Source: Clostridia bacterium
GTDB taxonomy: Bacteria > Bacillota > Clostridia > UMGS1810
Direction: 5' to 3'
NCBI GenBank assembly: GCA_017549745.1
Contig: JAFYUA010000344.1
Span: forward strand, 1-8,401
DNA length: 8,401 bases
A program made the translations under genes and the position numbers. Below the pieces are notes generated by a model, which worked only from the letters and a program-made list of their open reading frames with translations, searched no databases and was not told the origin of the DNA. Below are positions 5,538-8,401 of this stretch, piece by piece. Position 1 is the first letter of the stretch. Every line of letters begins with the position of its first letter.

Positions 5538-7469
5538 ATGAAGATTACATTAAAAGACGATGTCAAAGAATTTCAGCCGGGCATTACGGTGTATGATATC
5601 GCAAAATCTATCGGCGATGGATTGGCAAGAGCAGCAACCGGCGGTTTGGTTAACGGCGAGGTAAAAGAGCTCACCCACACCATCACCACCGATTCCAAAG
5701 TCGAAATTCTTACCTTCGCTGATGAGCAGGGCAAGCTGATTTTGAGACACACTGCTTCTCATATATTGGCGCAGGCGGTTAAAAGACTTTATCCCGATGT
5801 GAAGCTTGCAATCGGTCCTGCAACAGACTCCGGTTTTTATTATGACTTTGATTGTGAGCAAAGCTTCACCAACGAAGATTTGGTAAAAATTGAAGCTGAA
5901 ATGAAAAAAATCGTCAAAGAGCGCATCAGACTTGAAAGATTTGAACTTCCAAGGCAAGATGCCATTGACTTTATGCAAAAGCGCAATGAGCCTTACAAAG
6001 TAGAACTCATCAACGATTTACCCGAAGATGCTGTCATTTCTTTTTATAAACAAGGTGATTTTGTTGACCTCTGCGCAGGTCCTCATTTGTTTGACACATC
6101 TGCCGTTAAGGCATTCAAGCTTTTGAGTGTTACCGGCGCTTATTGGAGAGGTAATGAAAAGAACAAAATGCTCCAGCGCATCTATGGCACTGCATACACC
6201 TCAAAAGACGACTTAAACGCTCATCTTGAACAGCTTGAAGAAGCAAAGAAGCGTGACCACAATAAGCTCGGTAGAGAGCTTGGATATTTCACCACTGTAG
6301 ACCTTATTGGTCAGGGGCTTCCTATATTGCTGCCAAAAGGTGCCAGAGTTATGCAAATTCTTCAGAGATTTGTAGAAGACACCGAGCAGAAAAAAGGCTG
6401 GCTCCTCACTAAGACTCCATACATGGCAAAAAGCGACCTTTACAAACTGTCAGGTCATTGGGATCACTATCAGGATTCTATGTTCATTCTTGGTGATGAA
6501 GAAAAGGACAAAGAAGTTTTCGCACTTCGCCCGATGACATGCCCATTCCAATATCAGGCATATCTGAGCAAAATGCGCAGCTACCGCGATTTGCCTCTCA
6601 GATACAATGAAACTTCTACCCTTTTCCGCAAAGAAGCTTCAGGTGAAATGCATGGCCTTATAAGAGTGCGTCAGTTCACAATTTCCGAAGGTCATCTTAT
6701 GTGCCGCCCCGATCAGCTCGAAGCCGAGTTCAAGTCATGTCTGGAAATGGCTATATATATGCTCAAAACCCTCGGACTCTATGAAGATGTTTCATACAGA
6801 TTCTCAAAGTGGGATCCCGATGACAGAGATAAATACATTGGAACACAAGAGCAGTGGAATGAATCGCAGGATATGATGGAAAAAATCCTCGAACACTTAG
6901 AGATTCCATATAAAGTCGGTGTGGGCGAAGCTGCTTTTTATGGTCCTAAGCTTGACATTCAGATTAAAAATGTATTTGGCAAAGAGGACACTCTCATTAC
7001 CATTCAGATTGACCAGTTGCTTGCCGAAAAATTTGGTATGGAATATATAGACACCGACGGTGAAAAGAAAAACCCATACATCATCCACAGAACATCAATT
7101 GGTTGCTATGAAAGAACACTTGCATTGCTTATTGAAAAATATGCGGGCGCGCTTCCCACATGGATGGCTCCTACCCAGGTTCAGATTATTCCTGTTTCTG
7201 AAAAATATTTTGATTATGCACAGAAAGTTAAAGAAGAACTTGAAAATGCAGACCTTCGTGTAGAAGCTGATTTCAGAAACGAAAAATTAGGATATAAGAT
7301 AAGAGAAGCACAACTCGAAAAAGTTCCATATATGCTGATTGTTGGTGAAAAAGAAGAAGCTGATAACACAGTATCTGTCCGTTCACGCAAAGATGGCGAT
7401 ATGGGCGCAAAAGCACTCAGCGATTTCATTCCTGCTATACTTGCAGAAATCGCTACAAAAGCTCATTAA
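5538..7469 (+). CDS. thrS: Threonine--tRNA ligase (ThrRS)
   Basis: A 643-aa class II synthetase, full length for the bacterial family, that charges tRNA-Thr. Domains in order: TGS (about 1-62), editing domain (about 65-225) with HTASH (H71, H75) and DLCAGPH (C179, H183), catalytic core (about 240-535) and C-terminal anticodon-binding domain (about 545-640). Catalytic zinc ligands are C335 (RPMTCP), H386 (SEGHLMC) and H517 (IIHRTS). Motif 2 is seen at FRKEASGEMHGLIRVRQF and motif 3 around GCYERTLALL (522-531). Editing and charging residues all look intact. Several core segments (CPFQYQ, TISEGH, the WDPDDRDKYIG region) differ from the E. coli pattern, pointing to a divergent ThrRS branch. Start ATG has AGGAGG 7 nt upstream and its own promoter. 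A DUF5662-type gene follows after 72 bp. Confidence 0.97.
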   Translation: MKITLKDDVKEFQPGITVYDIAKSIGDGLARAATGGLVNGEVKELTHTITTDSKVEILTFADEQGKLILRHTASHILAQAVKRLYPDVKLAIGPATDSGFYYDFDCEQSFTNEDLVKIEAEMKKIVKERIRLERFELPRQDAIDFMQKRNEPYKVELINDLPEDAVISFYKQGDFVDLCAGPHLFDTSAVKAFKLLSVTGAYWRGNEKNKMLQRIYGTAYTSKDDLNAHLEQLEEAKKRDHNKLGRELGYFTTVDLIGQGLPILLPKGARVMQILQRFVEDTEQKKGWLLTKTPYMAKSDLYKLSGHWDHYQDSMFILGDEEKDKEVFALRPMTCPFQYQAYLSKMRSYRDLPLRYNETSTLFRKEASGEMHGLIRVRQFTISEGHLMCRPDQLEAEFKSCLEMAIYMLKTLGLYEDVSYRFSKWDPDDRDKYIGTQEQWNESQDMMEKILEHLEIPYKVGVGEAAFYGPKLDIQIKNVFGKEDTLITIQIDQLLAEKFGMEYIDTDGEKKNPYIIHRTSIGCYERTLALLIEKYAGALPTWMAPTQVQIIPVSEKYFDYAQKVKEELENADLRVEADFRNEKLGYKIREAQLEKVPYMLIVGEKEEADNTVSVRSRKDGDMGAKALSDFIPAILAEIATKAH

Positions 7470-7479
7470 TTTTAATTTC

Positions 7480-7514
7480 ACAAGGCACAGTTTTTACACA
7501 AGGCTGTGCCTTGT
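7480..7514 (+). terminator. Hairpin after thrS, possibly a weak or leaky terminator
   Basis: A perfect 11-bp stem (ACAAGGCACAG 7480-7490 with CTGTGCCTTGT 7504-7514) encloses a 13-nt loop. The downstream sequence AATTTCCC lacks a real U-run, so termination would be inefficient. It may act as a partial terminator or mRNA 3'-end stabiliser, leaving the next gene dependent at least partly on read-through from thrS, since I see no clear promoter between them. Confidence 0.5.
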
Positions 7515-7541
7515 AATTTCCCGAAGGAAGGATTTAATGCA

Positions 7542-8078
7542 ATGCATCCCATCAAGCACTTCATGGTTATTACAAAGCACAGAAACCAAGTTATAAAGCA
7601 CTGTGCAAAATGTGGCATATTCTGGCAAGGGCTGAGGCATGACCTATCTAAATACACTCCGACAGAGTTTTGGCAAGGTGCAAAATATTTCATTGGCAGC
7701 CGTAGTCCTAATGAAGGTGAAAGAGCAGATAAGGGGTTTTCATCTGCCTGGATGCATCATCAGGGCAGAAACAAGCATCACTTCGAATACTGGAAAGATT
7801 ACAACCCCGAAACCAGACGGCTTTCTCCCGTTAAAATGCCATACAGATATGTTGTCGAAATGTTTTGTGACCGTGTTGCTGCAAGCAAAATATATCAGGG
7901 CTGTCAATATACCGATTCACATCCGCTTGAATATTTCATGAGAGCAAAAACCACCCGTGCCATTCACCCTGAAACATCAGAAGAACTTGAATTTCTTTTA
8001 AACGAGCTTGCAAATCATGGCGAAAAACATATATTTAAGATTGTAAAACAAAGAATCAAAGATAAATATGAATATTAA
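7542..8078 (+). CDS. DUF5662-family protein of unknown function
   Basis: A 178-aa soluble protein that I recognise from memory as DUF5662-like; no biochemical function is known to me. It is rich in conserved-looking histidines and acidic residues: K12-H13, H33-D34 in GLRHDLSKY, H72-H73, N77-K-H79-H80 in NKHHFEYW, and D110-R111 in EMFCDR. The HD pair and the spread of His/Asp suggest a helical metal-binding, HD-like hydrolase fold, which is only an inference. There is no signal peptide or membrane segment. ATG at 7542 is preferred because AAGGAAGGA (7524-7532) precedes it by about 9 nt. The in-frame GTG at 7506 would lie inside the preceding hairpin without a Shine-Dalgarno. The gene follows thrS on the same strand and ends at a strong terminator; whether the link to thrS is functional is unknown. 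Confidence 0.85.
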   Translation: MHPIKHFMVITKHRNQVIKHCAKCGIFWQGLRHDLSKYTPTEFWQGAKYFIGSRSPNEGERADKGFSSAWMHHQGRNKHHFEYWKDYNPETRRLSPVKMPYRYVVEMFCDRVAASKIYQGCQYTDSHPLEYFMRAKTTRAIHPETSEELEFLLNELANHGEKHIFKIVKQRIKDKYEY

Positions 8079-8110
8079 AATAGCCTTGCTAAAAAGCAAG
8101 GCTATTTTTT
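8077..8110. terminator. Strong terminator between convergent genes, probably bidirectional
   Basis: TAGCCTTGCT (8081-8090) pairs with AGCAAGGCTA (8095-8104) around an AAAA loop, flanked by AAAA on the left and TTTTTT (8105-8110) on the right. For the plus strand it is a textbook terminator of the DUF5662 gene. On the minus strand the complement of the left A-run gives a short U-run, so it can also end the acyl-CoA synthetase transcript, whose stop codon (8111-8109) overlaps the T-run. Confidence 0.92.
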
Positions 8111-8401
8111 ATGAATTGACTTGTGATGCTACAAGACTCTCTCCGCAATAAATCTCTCTGAGACGCGGCTTTTCAATTTTTCCGGTGGCATTACGCGGAA
8201 CCTGTGCAAATATAATCTTATGCGGTCTCTTGTATCTGGGAAGAGCTTTACAAAATTCTGTTATATCATCTTCTGTGCAAGACACACCATCTTTTATCTG
8301 AACAATGGCAGCTGCTATTTCGCCAAGTCTTGAATCGGGCAAACCAATAACTGCAACATCGCTGATGGCTTCGTGGGCTCTGAGGAAATCCTCAATCTGA
8401 A
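8109..8401 (-). CDS. AMP-forming acyl-CoA synthetase (ANL superfamily), C-terminal fragment
   Basis: The gene enters from the right edge; the last 96 whole codons are visible. This is the mobile C-terminal domain of the adenylate-forming family, which activates a carboxylic acid with ATP and then transfers it to CoA. Seen in order are EDFLRAHEAISDVAVIGLPD, then LGEIAAAIV, YKRPHKIIFAQVPRN and ATGKIEKPRLRE. The lysine in the ATGK motif is the conserved A10 catalytic lysine needed for adenylation. There is no sign of damage. The substrate (fatty acid, aryl acid or other) is set by the N-terminal domain, which is outside the window, so no gene symbol is given; a standalone ligase is more likely than a synthetase module. 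The reading frame is open to the edge, and the internal TTG at 8342 is not the start. Confidence 0.9.
   Translation of the reverse strand, partial: QIEDFLRAHEAISDVAVIGLPDSRLGEIAAAIVQIKDGVSCTEDDITEFCKALPRYKRPHKIIFAQVPRNATGKIEKPRLREIYCGESLVASQVNS

Noticed and set aside
7479..7504. Direct repeat CACAAGGC (7479-7486 and 7497-7504).
   Set aside because: It partly overlaps the hairpin arms, is only 8 bp and occurs twice; there is no sign of an attachment site or mobile element.
7506..7541. In-frame GTG start that would extend the DUF5662 gene by 12 residues.
   Set aside because: It lies in the 3' arm of the hairpin and has no ribosome binding site; the ATG at 7542 has a good one and begins with the family-like MHPIKHF.

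Overview
The window looks like ordinary chromosome from a low-GC, Gram-positive, spore-forming member of the Firmicutes, most likely a gut-type Clostridia. The grounds are the AT-rich sequence, strong AGGAGG-type ribosome binding sites, sigma-A promoters, intrinsic terminators, a CwlD-like spore-cortex amidase, an MglBAC sugar importer and a DUF5662-type protein. The genus cannot be told from the sequence alone. Eight genes account for nearly all the DNA. No rRNA, tRNA, CRISPR array, insertion sequence, phage or plasmid signature was seen.

Left block (1-1561, minus strand). Reading leftwards there is an unrecognised 183-aa membrane protein with its own good promoter (1595-1623), then a CwlD-like N-acetylmuramoyl-L-alanine amidase, then the first 71 codons of htpG (HSP90), which runs off the left edge. 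The amidase and htpG are 12 bp apart and surely co-transcribed. Between the membrane protein and the amidase lies a long imperfect inverted repeat whose 3' arm contains the amidase ribosome binding site. This is the most interesting regulatory structure in the window.

Middle block (1724-5462, plus strand). A complete mglBAC operon encodes a galactose/glucose-type ABC importer: lipoprotein binding protein, double-domain ATPase and permease. It ends at a clear intrinsic terminator. The binding protein keeps the MglB fold landmarks, including a calcium loop, but several expected sugar-contact residues appear substituted, so its true ligand is open.

Right block (5475-8110, plus strand). thrS (threonyl-tRNA synthetase) has a near-consensus promoter and a leader of only about 28 nt, so there is no room for a T-box. 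A hairpin follows, then a DUF5662-family gene of unknown function, then a strong terminator, probably bidirectional. Converging from the right edge is the C-terminal end of an AMP-forming acyl-CoA synthetase (8109 to beyond 8401, minus strand).

I did not find a convincing undescribed multi-gene system. The points worth checking are the RBS-sequestering hairpin, the altered MglB pocket, the thrS-DUF5662 neighbourhood and the unknown membrane protein upstream of the amidase.
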